From NCBI GenBank assembly GCA_902776985.1, contig CACYSD010000031.1:1-23433 (forward strand): a stretch of DNA of 23,433 nucleotides, in the 5' to 3' direction. The translations under genes and the position numbers were made by a program. Below are positions 22,869-23,433 of the stretch, one piece after another (the first letter of the stretch is position 1; the number at the start of each line of letters is the position of its first letter). Source of the stretch: UBA3839 sp902776985 (GTDB taxonomy: Bacteria > Bacteroidota > Bacteroidia > Bacteroidales > Bacteroidaceae). The notes below the pieces were generated by a model. It ran no database searches. It was not told where the DNA came from and saw only the letters and a list, made by a program, of their open reading frames with translations.

Positions 22869-22899
22869 CAAAATTATATTTTGTAATTTAAAGTGCAAA
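22869..22899 (-). promoter_or_regulatory. Promoter for the small secreted protein gene
   Basis: On the minus strand TTTG (22896-22899) and TAATTTTG (22869-22876) are separated by exactly 19 nt, a complete match to the Bacteroidota consensus. The leader is about 80 nt. Confidence 0.75.
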
Positions 22900-22956
22900 A
22901 TTTTTCTGCTTTTTTTTTACTATTTTGCACAATTTTTCTCATTTTACTGCGTTGAC

Positions 22957-22977
22957 AGGGGCTTTCCGCCCCTTTTT
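22957..22977 (+). terminator. Terminator-like hairpin without an upstream plus-strand gene
   Basis: AGGGGC (22957-22962) pairs with GCCCCT (22968-22973), loop TTTCC, followed by T residues (22973-22977). No plus-strand gene or promoter is seen in the 170 nt before it, so it may be incidental or belong to an unseen small RNA. Confidence 0.35.
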
Positions 22978-23008
22978 CCTCCTCTCAATCATGCTTTTCT
23001 TCTTCCAA

Positions 23009-23280
23009 CATCGCACTTCGTGCTAAGATTAATATGATTAATAAGATTAATAAGATTTTTTCTAATCATTTTAATCCTTTAATCATAGTGCGCAGCACGC
23101 TGTTTTTATTATTCACATCGCACTTCGTGCTAAGATTAATATGATTAATAAGATTAATAAGATTTTTTCTAATCATTTTAATCCTTTAATCATAGTGCGC
23201 AGCACGTTGTTTTTATTATTCACATCGCACTTCGTGCTAAGATTATTAAGATTAATATGATTTAAACGATTATTTAAACC
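23009..23280. repeat. 107-bp tandem repeat: two full copies plus a partial third
   Basis: Units start at 23009, 23116 and 23223, each opening CATCGCACTTCGTGCTAAGA. Units 1 and 2 (23009-23115 and 23116-23222) differ at one visible position (CACGCTG versus CACGTTG). The third copy matches for about 23 nt and then diverges. In each unit GCAC-TTC-GTGC near the left end and GTGC-GCA-GCAC near the right end are hairpins that can also pair with each other, and the AT-rich middle (GATTAATAAGATTAATAAGA and TAATCATTTTAATCCTTTAA) can pair imperfectly, so each unit is one long inverted repeat. There is no ORF across the array, and the identical period and content rule out a CRISPR array. Confidence 0.8.
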
Positions 23281-23289
23281 AAAACCGAG

Positions 23290-23432
23290 AAAAACCCCTG
23301 CCGATGGTATTAGTCTTATCAGACTTTTGAAGTACTTTTAATTATATGTCCTATGTAAACAAGTTTCCAAGTCCATATACTTAAAACTCCTGCTCCTTCC
23401 TGCGTCAGGTTATACCATCGGCAGGAAAAACC
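23290..23432. mobile_element. MITE-like 129-bp element with 14-bp terminal inverted repeats
   Basis: CCTGCCGATGGTAT (23297-23310) and ATACCATCGGCAGG (23412-23425) are perfect inverted repeats bounding 129 bp. AAAAACC lies immediately outside both ends (23290-23296 and 23426-23432), a 7-bp direct repeat of the kind left by transposition. No ORF is inside. An alternative is a structured RNA. Read on the minus strand, the closing stem is followed by GGTTTTTC, small hairpins (AGTCT-loop-AGACT and CCTG-CGT-CAGG) lie on either side of a bubble, and an inner stem (TATATG with CATATA, TTTAA with TTAAA) tops it, a layout like 6S RNA. The sequence does not settle which is right. Confidence 0.45.
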
Positions 23433-23433
23433 T

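Noticed and set aside
22798..23037. 79-aa plus-strand frame in the right-hand gap
   Set aside because: Phe/Ile/Cys-rich translation of AT-rich DNA that runs through a terminator-like hairpin into the tandem array; no start signal.
23009..23280. CRISPR array
   Set aside because: The 107-bp units are the same along their full length, with no alternation of constant repeats and unique spacers, and no cas gene is present.
23380..23410. SRP (4.5S) RNA apical loop resemblance on the minus strand (GCAGGAAGGAGCAGG)
   Set aside because: The bases 5' of GGAA cannot pair with those 3' of it, so the conserved SRP tetraloop stem does not form.
23297..23425. Phase-variable invertible promoter flanked by inverted repeats
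   Set aside because: Inverted ends fit the idea, but neither strand between them holds a TTTG/TAnnTTTG promoter, no recombinase is near, and the flanking direct repeat fits insertion better.

Overview
The window reads as a chromosomal stretch from a Bacteroidota bacterium, most likely Prevotella or a close relative. The signs are: promoters of the TTTG - about 19 nt - TAnnTTTG type; a short primary sigma factor (286 aa) without region 1.1; ribosomal protein S16 with a long Ala/Lys/Glu tail; a two-domain L25/CTC protein; a DUF4982-type GH2 glycosidase; an ECF sigma followed by a NPFxVPEGYF single-span protein; and a small secreted protein that looks like a type IX secretion C-terminal domain. 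Most of the region is ordinary housekeeping DNA.

Layout, left to right. 1-1800 (+): pepT and an Hsp15-like S4 RNA-binding protein, ended by a terminator whose loop holds the stop codon. 1823-3330 (-): rplY then pth, a translation-quality pair. 3347-6509 (-): an orphan solute-binding lipoprotein gene overlapping a 752-aa TPR protein gene. 6535-9126 (-): pgk and asnA, each with its own promoter and hairpin terminator. 9237-13687 (-): a tightly packed run led by rpoD, followed by a secreted protein of unknown function, a C11 (clostripain-like) lipoprotein peptidase, an HprK-like kinase, an S26-like (Ser/His type) peptidase and a PqqD-family protein. 13847-14590 (+): rpsP with a structured promoter and leader. 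14644-20627 (+): glnS, a TPR protein with a TTG start, and a secreted GH2 beta-galactosidase-like enzyme. 20673-22261 (-): an ECF sigma, a putative anti-sigma and a Spy/CpxP-like secreted protein. 22454-22899 (-): the small secreted protein with a textbook promoter. 22900-23433: no gene; two near-identical 107-bp tandem units plus part of a third, then a 129-bp element with 14-bp perfect terminal inverted repeats flanked by a 7-bp direct repeat.

The two places most worth a second look are the rpoD-linked PqqD/HprK-like/S26-like/C11 group, which has the parts list of a peptide-maturation pathway but no visible precursor or core modifying enzyme, and the non-coding right end, where a MITE-like (or structured-RNA-like) element sits beside the tandem hairpin repeats. 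Everything is from reading the sequence; no database search was run.
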